Assembly: GCF_000296465.1 (NCBI RefSeq)
Contig: NZ_JH815204.1
Span: 434,001-498,000 of the forward strand
Length of the DNA: 64,000 bases
Direction: 5' to 3'
From: Barnesiella intestinihominis YIT 11860
Lineage (GTDB): Bacteria > Bacteroidota > Bacteroidia > Bacteroidales > Barnesiellaceae
Under the pieces are notes generated by a model. It saw only the letters and a list, made by a program, of their open reading frames with translations. It had not been told where the DNA came from and made no database searches. How positions within the stretch are numbered: position 1 is the stretch's first letter; each line of letters begins with the position of its first letter. This document shows positions 46,335 to 55,555 of this stretch, in pieces. The position numbers were made by a program, and so were the translations under genes.

Positions 46335-46790
46335 ATGAACTTTTCTGAACTGAATATAGAAATGGTGTTCGCTTTGATGAGCGGTAAATTGTCAGCTGCG
46401 ATTAATCGGAAATTATATCGTAGTTTTCGAAAATTGTCTATCGATATAACTCCCGAACAATGGACTGTATTGTATTATTTATGGTCGCGGGACGGAGTGA
46501 CTCAGCAGGAATTGTGTAATGTTACATTTAAAGACAAACCGAGCATGACCCGGCTAATAGATAATTTGGAAAAGCAACAGCTTGTCGTCCGTTCTCCGGG
46601 CGTGAAAGACCGGCGTATCAATTTGATTCATCTTACAGATAAAGGTCGGGAGTTGGAGGTGGCTACGAAGCCTTTGGTGACGGCTATTATGAGAACGGCG
46701 TTGGACGGCTTTTCGGATAGAGAAGTCGAGATGGCCGGGAGAATGTTGACCAAAGTTTTCGGTAATTTGAAAAATTCGTTGGAGGATTAA
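46335..46790 (+). CDS. MarR family transcriptional regulator
   Basis: A 151-residue winged-helix regulator. The DNA-binding part is at about 50-95 (TQQELCNVTFKDKPSMTRLIDNLEKQQLVVR), with the wing containing KDRRINLIHLTDKG. MarR proteins usually repress nearby efflux or hydrolase genes and are released by small aromatic ligands. The hydrolase gene follows after 11 bases, so the pair is probably an autoregulated unit. Confidence 0.92.
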   Translation: MNFSELNIEMVFALMSGKLSAAINRKLYRSFRKLSIDITPEQWTVLYYLWSRDGVTQQELCNVTFKDKPSMTRLIDNLEKQQLVVRSPGVKDRRINLIHLTDKGRELEVATKPLVTAIMRTALDGFSDREVEMAGRMLTKVFGNLKNSLED

Positions 46791-46801
46791 GAAAATCTGT
46801 C

Positions 46802-47827
46802 ATGATTAAATATATGAGGCATATATTCATTTTTATAGTTGTATGGCTTTCGGCAGGGACGATTTGTTCTTTCGCGCAATACAAGCCCGATCGTTTGGGA
46901 GAAGGTTTCGAAGCGAAAACTATTGCCATGCCGGACGATTACAGCGGAAAGGTAGTGACAACTCTTGTTCGGAGTTTGTCGTCGTGCGACACGCATAAAG
47001 CGGTGCTTTACGTGCACGGATATAACGATTATTTCTTTCAGGAAACGCTGGCTCGGACGTTTAACGATTCCTGCTTTAATTTCTATGCAGTAGATTTGAG
47101 AAAATACGGACGCTCGTTATTGCCGGAACAAACGCCGTTCGAGGTTCGAGATTTACAAGAATATTTTGCCGATATAGATACGGCTCTGACTCTTATTCGA
47201 GAGGAGGGAAATACCGACATTGTGTTGATGGCTCATTCGACGGGAGGATTGATAACATCGCTTTATTGTGAGGCTCATCGTAACGACTTGCCGGTACAGG
47301 GACTCATTTTGAACAGTCCGTTTCTCGACATGAATATGAATTGGTTCTATGAGAAGATTCTGGTTCCTATCGTGTCGGCTTGGGGGCGTTGGTTTAAAGG
47401 AACAAAGATAAGTCAGGGAAACTCTACCGCTTATGCCGAGAGTTTACTAAAAGATCATCATGGGGAATGGAATTATGATACCGACTTGAAATTTAAGGTA
47501 TCTCCGCCTGTTTCTTCGGCATGGATACGGGCGATACATCGCGGTCACAATCAAATTCATAAAGGGTTGCATATTCCCTGTCCCGTTTTGTTGATGTATT
47601 CGAGTCAATCGGTGGACGGAAATAAATGGACGCCTCAACATCAATCGGGAGATGCCGTACTCGATGTAAAGGATATTGCCCGCTATGGTCGCATGTTGGG
47701 ACCAAAAGTCACAGAGTTTGAGGTTCAGGAAGGAATGCACGATCTCGTACTTTCGAAACCTTCGGCTCGTCAAGCTGCTTATTCCGAGATGTTTCGTTGG
47801 CTTCGGAGCAATGGATTGAACGAATGA
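46802..47827 (+). CDS. Secreted alpha/beta hydrolase (S33/lysophospholipase-like)
   Basis: A 341-residue exported hydrolase. A signal peptide (about 1-26, cleaved near CSFAQ) is followed by an alpha/beta-hydrolase fold: oxyanion region VLYVHGYNDYF, nucleophile in AHSTGG (Ser146), and a terminal histidine in GMHDLVLS (His313); Asp272 is a candidate third member. The pattern resembles monoacylglycerol lipases and lysophospholipases. Substrate is not predictable. Start could also be ATG 46814, leaving a similar signal peptide. It is likely cotranscribed with the MarR gene. Confidence 0.85.
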   Translation: MIKYMRHIFIFIVVWLSAGTICSFAQYKPDRLGEGFEAKTIAMPDDYSGKVVTTLVRSLSSCDTHKAVLYVHGYNDYFFQETLARTFNDSCFNFYAVDLRKYGRSLLPEQTPFEVRDLQEYFADIDTALTLIREEGNTDIVLMAHSTGGLITSLYCEAHRNDLPVQGLILNSPFLDMNMNWFYEKILVPIVSAWGRWFKGTKISQGNSTAYAESLLKDHHGEWNYDTDLKFKVSPPVSSAWIRAIHRGHNQIHKGLHIPCPVLLMYSSQSVDGNKWTPQHQSGDAVLDVKDIARYGRMLGPKVTEFEVQEGMHDLVLSKPSARQAAYSEMFRWLRSNGLNE

Positions 47828-47842
47828 TCCCCCAAAGTTCGT

Positions 47843-48364
47843 TTATTCTCCGAGAGTCATCGAAAATACGATGTGGGGCATATCGATGCCTCGGTAGTGT
47901 TTTACGATGGTATCGCCGGGCGTCATACCGATTCGTTTTGCGACTCCTTGCGAAGGAAGGTTATTGTCGCGGATAATGGAGTAAATGCGTTTTATACCCA
48001 AAATGTGGGAGGCATAGTCGGCACATGATCGTGCGGCTTCGGTAGCATACCCTTTGTGCCAGAAATTTTTGCGAAGGAGATAGCCTATTTCGGGAACGGT
48101 TTGTTCTCTGTATGATTGCATAGTGATGCCACATTGTCCGATGAGTTCTCCGTTTTCTTTAAGAACGGCCCCCCATAAACCGACTTTGTCTTCGGCATAT
48201 CTCTTTATTTGTCGGTCTAACCATTCCCGGACTTCTGTGTCGTTGAATGCGCCTTCGTAGGCGTACATCACCTCGTTGTCTTGTAAGAGTTTACAAACTT
48301 CATGAAAGTCGTTCGGGCATAACTCTCTAAGAATTAATCTCCGGGTTTCTAATATCATTCTCAT
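47843..48364 (-). CDS. GNAT acetyltransferase, RimJ/RimL-like
   Basis: A 173-residue acetyltransferase opening with the RimJ-type LETRRLILREL and with the acetyl-CoA loop region NFWHKGYATEAARSCADYA. These enzymes acetylate N-termini or small molecules. The substrate is unknown. It is the downstream member of a leftward set with a lipoprotein gene 27 bases upstream. Confidence 0.88.
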   Translation of the reverse strand: MRMILETRRLILRELCPNDFHEVCKLLQDNEVMYAYEGAFNDTEVREWLDRQIKRYAEDKVGLWGAVLKENGELIGQCGITMQSYREQTVPEIGYLLRKNFWHKGYATEAARSCADYASHILGIKRIYSIIRDNNLPSQGVAKRIGMTPGDTIVKHYRGIDMPHIVFSMTLGE

Positions 48365-48391
48365 TTCACCGGTCTCCGGTTAAAGACGTTG

Positions 48392-49252
48392 TTATTCGGC
48401 ATTCTGTTCGGATTGCTGTTTTTCCAACTGTAAGACTTGTTTGTCTGCGAGTTCGAGTGTGCGTACGTTCAGTTGATATTCTCGTTTGAGGTCATCGACA
48501 TTTTTCATGAGGTTGGCGAGCTCACGGGTCGCTTTAACGGCTTCGCGAGTGACGGGGTCGAGCGATAGAGTATATCGGTTTCCACCCAAGTAAGTGAGGG
48601 TTATTTTTTTACTCGTATTATTCGCTATGAGTGCTGCGACGGCAGAACATTGACCGTCTTTGTATGTCACGATTTCGGTATATTTGTCGTCGTTGGTGAA
48701 CCGGTAATTATTGGCTCCGTCGTACCCGATAACGAGAGTTTCGGCTTTACTTTTGTCCGGGAGCGTCGCCCGTATGGAACTGTGTTTTATCGGTGTGCTT
48801 CCGTAATATACGCTTGCCAACTGCATTTGTCCGTTTTCTGTGACCAAAACTTTCAATTGGCTACGATTTATCGCGGCTTGTTTGGGAAGTTTCTTATATA
48901 TATAATTCCCTTCCGTTTGGTATTTGGCGTCTTTTTCGAACCGGAAGTTTTTCTTGGCTACTTCGAGTTCGGTTTGTCTCACTTTGAGTACACTGTCTAT
49001 ATAAAGCAGGTTTTGCTCGCTTTCTTTTTGTTTTACGCGGCACATGAGCAACATACCCGCTTTTATCTGTTTGAAGGCTTTGGGGTATAATAATTCGATA
49101 CTGTCGATAGCATTTTTAGCATTGGCGTATTGACCGTTTTCGAATAACTTCCGAGCTTTTTCATATTGAGCGTTAGCTTCATTACTATTATCTCCGCAGG
49201 AGAATAATACTATCGCACAGGAGCATATCCAAAAGTAAAGATATTTAGCCAT
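48392..49252 (-). CDS. Helical lipoprotein of unknown function
   Basis: A 286-residue lipoprotein (lipobox VLFSC). The region after the signal has one TPR-like unit (QYEKARKLFENGQYANAKNAIDSI), then a long charged helix, a beta-rich middle, and a C-terminal coiled-coil segment (about 235-285, ending LQLEKQQSEQ). I do not recognise a named family; similar proteins are common in Bacteroidales. It lies 33 bases after the Rel gene on the same strand. Confidence 0.65.
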   Translation of the reverse strand: MAKYLYFWICSCAIVLFSCGDNSNEANAQYEKARKLFENGQYANAKNAIDSIELLYPKAFKQIKAGMLLMCRVKQKESEQNLLYIDSVLKVRQTELEVAKKNFRFEKDAKYQTEGNYIYKKLPKQAAINRSQLKVLVTENGQMQLASVYYGSTPIKHSSIRATLPDKSKAETLVIGYDGANNYRFTNDDKYTEIVTYKDGQCSAVAALIANNTSKKITLTYLGGNRYTLSLDPVTREAVKATRELANLMKNVDDLKREYQLNVRTLELADKQVLQLEKQQSEQNAE

Positions 49253-49285
49253 AATTGATCGGTGTATTGTATTTGATGTTTAATT

Positions 49286-51499
49286 CTATCTAATAGACCC
49301 TCTCTGTACATCTTTGACCCCCTTAACGGTTTTGAGCTTTTTCATCAGACTGTTGAGGGAGGAGATGTCATCGACCGTGACGGTGATATGCCCTTGAAAA
49401 AGGCCGTCGTTCGAGTCGATCGAGATGCCTCTCATATATATGTTTTTCTCTTTTGAAATAATCGATGTAATGTTCGTTACGATACCGATATCGTCGTTTC
49501 CGATAACTCGCAGGACGGTGACGTATTTGGACCCCATTTTGCCCGACCAGCGGGCATTGACTACTCTGTAACGGTAACGACTGTATATGTGCCGTGCGTT
49601 CGGACAATCTTTACGGTGTATCTTGATAGTTCCTTCCGTGGAGACAAATCCAAAGATTTCGTCGCCGTAAATGGGGTTGCAGCATTTGGCCAATTTATAG
49701 TCGATACCTTTGACATCGCCGCCTATGACGAGCTCGTCTTCTTTCGATTCGTCGGGTTCTTTTTGTAAAGTAAATTCTTCTGCCGTACGAGTTTCGTATT
49801 GCTCTTCGTTTTCTTTTTTATCGATTTCGAGATAAAGGTCGATTACGCGATTGACGTCGATATGTTCATCGGCCAATTCGTTGTAAAAATCGGTGACGGT
49901 CTTATAGCCCATTTTTTTTATAAGGCGCATCATTACACCGTCTTCCATCTCTATTTTGCGGTTTTTGAATCGTCTTTGCAAAAGCTCTTTCCCATATTCC
50001 GCCGCTTTATTCTGCTGTTCGTTCAGGGCTTGCTTTATCTTTACCCGCCCTTTCGATGTTGCGGCTATGTTGAGCCAGTCTTGTTTCGGGGTCTGGTTGG
50101 GAGAGGTAAGTACTTCGATCGTATCGCCGCTTTTCAGTTTATATTTTATGGTTTCGATCTTTCCGTTTACCTTGCCGCCGACACATTTGCAGCCTAACCC
50201 GGTGTGAATGAGGAATGCGAAGTCCAGTAACGTGGCTCCCAAAGGCAATTTGTATAGGTCTCCTTTCGGAGTGAATACGAATACCTCTTTGTCGTAGAGA
50301 TCCATTTTGAAATCGCGCATGAGTTCCAAAGCTCCACCGTTTCCGGCCGCTTCGAGTACTTCGCGCACATTGTTCATCCAATCGTCCAGCCCGTTCTCGC
50401 TTTTAATTCCTTTGTATTTCCAGTGGGCGGCAAGTCCTCGTTCGGCTATTTCGTCCATTCGCCGGGTACGTATTTGTACCTCTACCCAGCGTTGTTTCGG
50501 TCCCAGCACAGTGATGTGTAACGATTCGTATCCGTTCGATTTGGGAATGGAAAGCCAGTCCTTCATTCGCTTGGGGTTGGGCTGGTACATATCGGTAACG
50601 ATCGAATATACCTTCCAACAGTCTGCCTTTTCCTGTTCGAGGGGAGTTTCCAGTATGACACGAATGGCAAACAGGTCGTAAATGTCTTCCAAATCGGCTT
50701 TTTGTTTCTTCATCTTATTCCAGATGGAAAAGATGGATTTCGTGCGGCCCTTGATTTCGAAATGTAGACCTTCGGCTTCGAGTTTTTGTTTTACCGGTTG
50801 GATAAATTCCATGATGTATTTATCCCTGTTCCTCTTGGTTTCGTTGAGCTTGTGGGCTATCTGGTCGTAGATTTCCCGATTGGTGTATTTCAGGGAGAGG
50901 TCTTCCAGTTCCGATTTTATGGAGTATAGTCCCAATCGGTGCGCCAGTGGAGCATAAAGATAGGAGGCTTCACAGGCGATGTCATAACGGTATTTTTCGT
51001 TGGGGTGGTGGTTTATCATTTTCATGACGCAAAGCCGGTCGGCGATCATGATGATGATAACTCGTATATCTTCGGCGAACGATAGTAACAGTTTGCGGAA
51101 ATTCTCGCTTTCGACGGCAGCCTGTTTGGCATACAAGCTGTTCGATTTAATGAGACCCCGAATGAGCTGGGCTATGTCGTCCCCGAATTCTTTTTTTACG
51201 GTTTCGATAGTGAGGAATTCGCTGACGACCAAGTTGAAAAGTAGAACCGAAATAAGCATACTGCGTTCTAATCCTACCCTGTCGCATAAGATGAGCGCAG
51301 TATTCAGATTACGGACAACCGGATTTATTCCTTGTTTGTTTCGCTGATAGTGCCCTGTTTCGACGGCTTCGGAAATGAGGCGACGCATGCGGTTGAAGTC
51401 TTCGACTCTTAGAACCGGGCGACTATTGCGTAACAGTTGCCGATAGACCGATAGGACATTTTCTTTTTCGTCGAGTGTAAAATAGCTTTTTTCGGGCAT
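49286..51499 (-). CDS. rel: Long RelA/SpoT homologue with degenerate hydrolase site
   Basis: A 737-residue long RSH protein. The HD hydrolase region (about 40-200) keeps His50 and Asp154, but the expected HDxxED motif reads FNLVVS at 88-93, so metal binding is lost. The synthetase domain (about 245-360) looks intact: GRTKSIFSIWNKM, YDLFAIRV, SNGYESLH, EVQIRT. Its RXKD site reads RMKD (311-314), the form found in bifunctional Rel/SpoT rather than the EXDD of RelA. TGS (about 405-465), a Cys-rich region (KCCNPIYGDEI) and a C-terminal ACT domain follow. It should make but not degrade (p)ppGpp. Confidence 0.92.
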   Translation of the reverse strand: MPEKSYFTLDEKENVLSVYRQLLRNSRPVLRVEDFNRMRRLISEAVETGHYQRNKQGINPVVRNLNTALILCDRVGLERSMLISVLLFNLVVSEFLTIETVKKEFGDDIAQLIRGLIKSNSLYAKQAAVESENFRKLLLSFAEDIRVIIIMIADRLCVMKMINHHPNEKYRYDIACEASYLYAPLAHRLGLYSIKSELEDLSLKYTNREIYDQIAHKLNETKRNRDKYIMEFIQPVKQKLEAEGLHFEIKGRTKSIFSIWNKMKKQKADLEDIYDLFAIRVILETPLEQEKADCWKVYSIVTDMYQPNPKRMKDWLSIPKSNGYESLHITVLGPKQRWVEVQIRTRRMDEIAERGLAAHWKYKGIKSENGLDDWMNNVREVLEAAGNGGALELMRDFKMDLYDKEVFVFTPKGDLYKLPLGATLLDFAFLIHTGLGCKCVGGKVNGKIETIKYKLKSGDTIEVLTSPNQTPKQDWLNIAATSKGRVKIKQALNEQQNKAAEYGKELLQRRFKNRKIEMEDGVMMRLIKKMGYKTVTDFYNELADEHIDVNRVIDLYLEIDKKENEEQYETRTAEEFTLQKEPDESKEDELVIGGDVKGIDYKLAKCCNPIYGDEIFGFVSTEGTIKIHRKDCPNARHIYSRYRYRVVNARWSGKMGSKYVTVLRVIGNDDIGIVTNITSIISKEKNIYMRGISIDSNDGLFQGHITVTVDDISSLNSLMKKLKTVKGVKDVQRGSIR

Positions 51500-51529
51500 A
51501 AGGTGCGACTGTTTTCAAAAATTCTGTCT

Positions 51530-51545
51530 CAAATATATATTTTTG
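51530..51545. promoter_or_regulatory. Divergent -7 boxes between rel and the DUF4301 gene
   Basis: Adjacent back-to-back TAnnTTTG matches: TATATTTG on the minus strand (51537-51530) for rel and TATTTTTG on the plus strand (51538-51545). A further TAGTTTTG at 51580-51587 is closer to the DUF4301 gene. No clear -33 elements. Confidence 0.35.
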
Positions 51546-51622
51546 TGGGTAAAAATGCGCTTTTTTTTAGAGCTTTTTGTAGTTTTGGGAACGGAATTAA
51601 AATTCATTATTCATTACAAGCT

Positions 51623-53140
51623 ATGTTTACACCGGAAGATTTAGATTTGTTTGCCGAAAAAGGTATTGACGTACATACGGTTGAGGAGCAGTTGGTCTCG
51701 TTTAAAAGCGGATTTCCTTTTTTAAGGATATTATCTTCTGCTTCTGTCGGGAACGGTATCTTATCGCTTGACGAACAGCAAACGCAATATTATCTCGATT
51801 TGTGGGAAGGTTACTTGAAAGATAATCATAAGGTCGTGAAGTTTGTTCCGGCATCGGGTGCTGCGAGTCGTATGTTCAAAGATTTGTTCGCATTCCTTTC
51901 TGCCGATTACAGTGAACCACAAACTGATTTCGAAAAGAAATTTTTCAATTCGATCGAACATTTTGCTTTTTACTCCGATCTTGACGAAGCCTGTTTGAAG
52001 AATGAAGGAAGGAGCATAACCGATTTGATAGAATCGGGCAATTACAAAGCGGTGGTGTCCAATCTGCTCGAAGCGAAGGGCTTGAATTATGGTTCTTTGC
52101 CGAAAGGGTTATTGAAATTCCATCGTTATGCGACGAATAACCGTACGGCTATGGAGGAACATTTGACGGAGGGAGCTCTTTATGCCGCCAGTTCCGACGG
52201 GGAGGTCAATATTCATTTTACGGTATCTCATGAGCACCTTGCCGATTTTAAAGCATTAGTAGCCAAGAAGAAAGTGGATTATGAGCGACGTTATGGTGTA
52301 CGTTATCATATTAGTTTTTCCGAGCAAAAGCCTTCTACCGATACTATTGCGGTCGATGCGAATAACGAGCCGTTCCGAGAGAATGGTAGGCCGTTGTTCC
52401 GTCCGGGGGGACATGGGGCTTTAATCGAGAATCTGAACGACATAGATGCCGAAATCATATTCGTAAAAAATATAGATAATGTAGTGCCCGACAGACTGAA
52501 AGAGCCGACCGTGCGGTTTAAGAAAATCATCGGAGGGGTGCTGGTATCGTTACAAACGGAGATAAACCGTTATATTACCATGTTGAAAAGCGGGAAATAC
52601 ACGATCGACGATTTACGGGAAATGATACAGTTTTTGCATAAAAAGCTTTTCGTCAGAAATGAGGAAACCAAACATTTGGAGGATGCGGAGCTAGCTTTGT
52701 ATTTGTTGCGGAAGTTGAATCGTCCGATTCGTGTATGCGGAATGGTTCGCAATTCCGGAGAACCCGGCGGGGGGCCCTTTATTGCTTATAATCAGGACGG
52801 AACCACATCTTTGCAGATTTTGGAGAGTTCCCAAATAGATATGTCGAATCCAGATGCTAAGGAACAGTTCGAGTCGGGTACTCATTTTAATCCGGTAGAT
52901 TTGGTTTGTGCCGTGAGGGATAATAAGGGAGAGAAATATGATTTGCCGAAATACGTAGATAAAAATACCGGTTTTATTTCGCTTAAATCGAAGAATGGCA
53001 GAGAGCTGAAAGCTCTTGAATTACCGGGACTTTGGAACGGGGCCATGAGCGATTGGAGTACTGTTTTTGTGGAGGTTCCCGCAGAGACGTTCAATCCGGT
53101 CAAGACCGTTAACGATTTACTCCGTCCGCAGCATCAGTAG
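51623..53140 (+). CDS. DUF4301 family protein
   Basis: A 505-residue cytosolic protein of the Bacteroidetes DUF4301 family, starting at ATG 51623 (MFTPEDLDLFAEKGI); the frame is open further upstream but there without plausible protein sequence. Distinct blocks include VKFVPASGAASRMFKDL, which has a nucleotidyltransferase-like look, PKGLLKFHRY, RPGGHGALIENLNDI and CGMVRNSGEPGGGPF. The sugar-nucleotidyltransferase-like features (GAASRMFK, PKGLLKFH) suggest action on a nucleotide or sugar phosphate, but no activity is established. Confidence 0.85.
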   Translation: MFTPEDLDLFAEKGIDVHTVEEQLVSFKSGFPFLRILSSASVGNGILSLDEQQTQYYLDLWEGYLKDNHKVVKFVPASGAASRMFKDLFAFLSADYSEPQTDFEKKFFNSIEHFAFYSDLDEACLKNEGRSITDLIESGNYKAVVSNLLEAKGLNYGSLPKGLLKFHRYATNNRTAMEEHLTEGALYAASSDGEVNIHFTVSHEHLADFKALVAKKKVDYERRYGVRYHISFSEQKPSTDTIAVDANNEPFRENGRPLFRPGGHGALIENLNDIDAEIIFVKNIDNVVPDRLKEPTVRFKKIIGGVLVSLQTEINRYITMLKSGKYTIDDLREMIQFLHKKLFVRNEETKHLEDAELALYLLRKLNRPIRVCGMVRNSGEPGGGPFIAYNQDGTTSLQILESSQIDMSNPDAKEQFESGTHFNPVDLVCAVRDNKGEKYDLPKYVDKNTGFISLKSKNGRELKALELPGLWNGAMSDWSTVFVEVPAETFNPVKTVNDLLRPQHQ

Positions 53141-53166
53141 GGTGTGGGATTCGGCATGGAATAGAG

Positions 53167-53197
53167 GGCGATATGCAGTGGTATATCGCCTTTTTTT
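53167..53197 (+). terminator. Terminator after the DUF4301 gene
   Basis: A perfect 8-bp stem (53167-53174 with 53183-53190), 8-base loop, then seven T's. A TAACTTTG (-7-like) follows at once at 53199-53206 and may start the helicase transcript with a leader of about 165 bases. Confidence 0.88.
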
Positions 53198-53376
53198 GTA
53201 ACTTTGCACTTGCGAGGATAAGCATCGCCGTGGTATGGACCCAATAGAATTTTGTTTATACCTCTGGCCTGTATTGCCATTGCATATGATTGATGAGAAT
53301 AGTGGGGTATGAAATCTAACCGATTTTTATTCTTCGGCTATTCGTTAAGTAAAAAAGAAAAACAAGAATAGAAAAT

Positions 53377-54726
53377 ATGACGTTTGAAGAGTTCGGATTG
53401 TCCGAAGATGTTATGCGAGGGCTGGATGCCATGAATTTTAAGGAGGCGACTCCTGTTCAGGAACAAACCATTCCTGTGATATTGCAAAAAAGAGATTTAA
53501 TAGCTTGTGCTCAAACCGGTACGGGAAAGACGGCCGCCTATATACTGCCATTACTGAATCTGCTTACAGAAAAGCAGGGCGACGGAGATAGAGTGCGTGC
53601 TGTGATTGTCGCTCCTACGAGGGAGTTGGCGCAACAGATCGACATGCAGTTCGAGGGATTTTCCTATTTTCTTCCTATTTCTACTGTTGTGGTTTCGGGT
53701 GGGGGAGACGGCGCTTCATGGGACCAGCAAAAGCGGGGGTTAACGATGGGTGCGGACATTATTATCGCCACACCGGGACGACTTATCTCTCATTTGAATA
53801 TCTCGAATATCGATTTTTCGGGAGTGGAGTGTTTTATTCTCGATGAGGCCGACCGGATGCTCGACATGGGTTTTTATGACGATATTATGAAAATAGGTAA
53901 AAAATTGCCCGAGAATCGTCAAACGGTCATGTTTTCGGCGACTATGCCTCCCAAGATTAGGCAGTTAGCCAAGAATATCATGAACGAACCGGTAGAGGTC
54001 AATGTGGCTATCTCGAAACCGAACGAGGCCATAGACCAGTCGGCTTATGTCTGTTATGAGAGTCAGAAGATGGGAATCGTCGATTGGCTTTTCAAGGAAC
54101 CGACCGGAACGAAAACGATCGTTTTCTCTTCTTCGAAACAGAAAGTAAAAGAGTTGGCATTTTCCTTGAAACGAAAAAAATATAAGGTAGAGGCGATGCA
54201 CTCAGACTTGGAGCAATCGGAGCGCGAATCGGTCATGCTTGATTTTAAAAATAATAAAATCGATATTTTGGTGGCAACCGATGTTATTTCCAGAGGTATC
54301 GATATCGATCAAATAGGATTGGTCATTAATTATGACGTACCGCATGACCCGGAGGATTACATTCATCGTATCGGTCGCACGGCCCGAGCCAATGCCGACG
54401 GTACAGCCATTACGTTCGTGTCGGAAAAAGAACAAGGCAAATTCCATCGAATCGAATTGTTTTTGGGGTATGATATTCCTAAACGGGAATTGCCCGAAGG
54501 GTTGGGCGATGCTCCGATTTATTCTCCCAAACAAGGTCGGGGAGGTCAACGAAATCGAGGCGGTAAGAGAGGCGGAACCGGTGCTAAAAATTACGGAAAG
54601 GGCGGTAAGAGGAAGCCTAAAAAGAACAATCGAGGTTCACAGAGTACCGAAATTTCAAGAAAACCCGAAAGGCATCATGGTCGTTCCAAGTCGTCTGGGA
54701 AACAATCGGGTGGTGTGGAACAATAG
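53377..54726 (+). CDS. DEAD-box RNA helicase
   Basis: A 449-residue helicase with all core motifs: Q motif ATPVQEQTIPVIL, Walker A AQTGTGKTAA, PTRELA, the DEAD box LDEADRMLDMG, SAT, then domain-2 motifs VATDVISRGIDI and HRIGRTAR. The last 75 residues are a basic Gly/Arg/Lys-rich tail that likely binds RNA. It remodels structured RNA in ribosome assembly or mRNA decay, often with cold induction. A long leader upstream is usual for such genes. Confidence 0.94.
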   Translation: MTFEEFGLSEDVMRGLDAMNFKEATPVQEQTIPVILQKRDLIACAQTGTGKTAAYILPLLNLLTEKQGDGDRVRAVIVAPTRELAQQIDMQFEGFSYFLPISTVVVSGGGDGASWDQQKRGLTMGADIIIATPGRLISHLNISNIDFSGVECFILDEADRMLDMGFYDDIMKIGKKLPENRQTVMFSATMPPKIRQLAKNIMNEPVEVNVAISKPNEAIDQSAYVCYESQKMGIVDWLFKEPTGTKTIVFSSSKQKVKELAFSLKRKKYKVEAMHSDLEQSERESVMLDFKNNKIDILVATDVISRGIDIDQIGLVINYDVPHDPEDYIHRIGRTARANADGTAITFVSEKEQGKFHRIELFLGYDIPKRELPEGLGDAPIYSPKQGRGGQRNRGGKRGGTGAKNYGKGGKRKPKKNNRGSQSTEISRKPERHHGRSKSSGKQSGGVEQ

Positions 54727-54840
54727 TTGTAAGGGGTTAATTATAAGTTTTTGACTATTATTAGAACGAGTGAGGTTCTTTTGTAGTATTTGACTTTTTC
54801 TTGTGGAAATATTGAATAACTAACTTCTAAATTCATATTT

Positions 54841-55401
54841 ATGGAATGTAGTAAGGCTCAAAGTATAGATGAACAGAGCTTGCAAAAAGCGCAATTTCTA
54901 TTTGAATCCGGAGATATCGACAAAATAGAGGTGGGAACAATAAAAGGTCTGTGTCAAATCCATAGGTCTCTTTTTGAAGGATTGTACGATTTTGCTGGTA
55001 AGATACGGAATTTGAATATTGCAAAAGGTGGGTTTCGTTTTGCGAATAGTCTGTACTTAGAAGTTATTCTCCCTGTAATAGAAAAGATGCCAGAAAGTAC
55101 TTTTGAGGAAATTATAGCTAAATATGTAGAAATGAATATTGCCCATCCGTTCATGGAAGGTAACGGGCGTGCTACTCGCATCTGGCTGGATTTGATTCTA
55201 AAAAAGAATCTTGGTAAAGTCGTTGATTGGCAAACGATAGATAAAGACCTTTATCTCCAAGCTATGGAACGCAGCCCTATTAACGATTTAGAATTACGAG
55301 TATTGTTACAACCTGCTTTGACTGATAAGGTAGATGATCGAACCGTTATCTTCAAAGGAATTGAACAGTCTTATTATTATGAGGGATATAGCAGAAAATA
55401 A
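54841..55401 (+). CDS. Class III Fic protein (AMP transferase)
   Basis: A 186-residue Fic domain protein. The catalytic motif [12 protein letters not shown] (residues 102-113) matches HPFx(D/E)GNGRxxR completely, with His102 as catalytic base. A C-terminal helix carries SYYYEG (177-182), fitting the inhibitory motif SxxxE(G/N) of class III Fic proteins such as Neisseria meningitidis NmFic, whose Glu blocks productive ATP binding until the helix is released. NmFic-type proteins AMPylate GyrB and themselves. There is no separate antitoxin gene nearby, as expected for this class. Confidence 0.9.
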   Translation: MECSKAQSIDEQSLQKAQFLFESGDIDKIEVGTIKGLCQIHRSLFEGLYDFAGKIRNLNIAKGGFRFANSLYLEVILPVIEKMPESTFEEIIAKYVEMNIAHPFMEGNGRATRIWLDLILKKNLGKVVDWQTIDKDLYLQAMERSPINDLELRVLLQPALTDKVDDRTVIFKGIEQSYYYEGYSRK

Positions 55402-55555
55402 TATTCAAATTTATCTACAAAGATGGAAACATTTTGACTTCTTCTGTTATAGTGACAATGATAATTTAAAATAGTAAATACGTTGTTGTTTGCTCCTTTC
55501 AATTCGGAAACTGTATGTCATATTTGATTGTTTCCTATTATTAAGATAGATTGGA

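Noticed and set aside
53235-53312. 25-codon leader peptide before the helicase gene
   Set aside because: No ribosome-binding site, no attenuator-like hairpins after it and no repeated regulatory codons.
54841-55401. Fic gene as toxin of a two-gene toxin-antitoxin pair
   Set aside because: The inhibitory motif is within the same protein (class III) and no small partner gene lies beside it.
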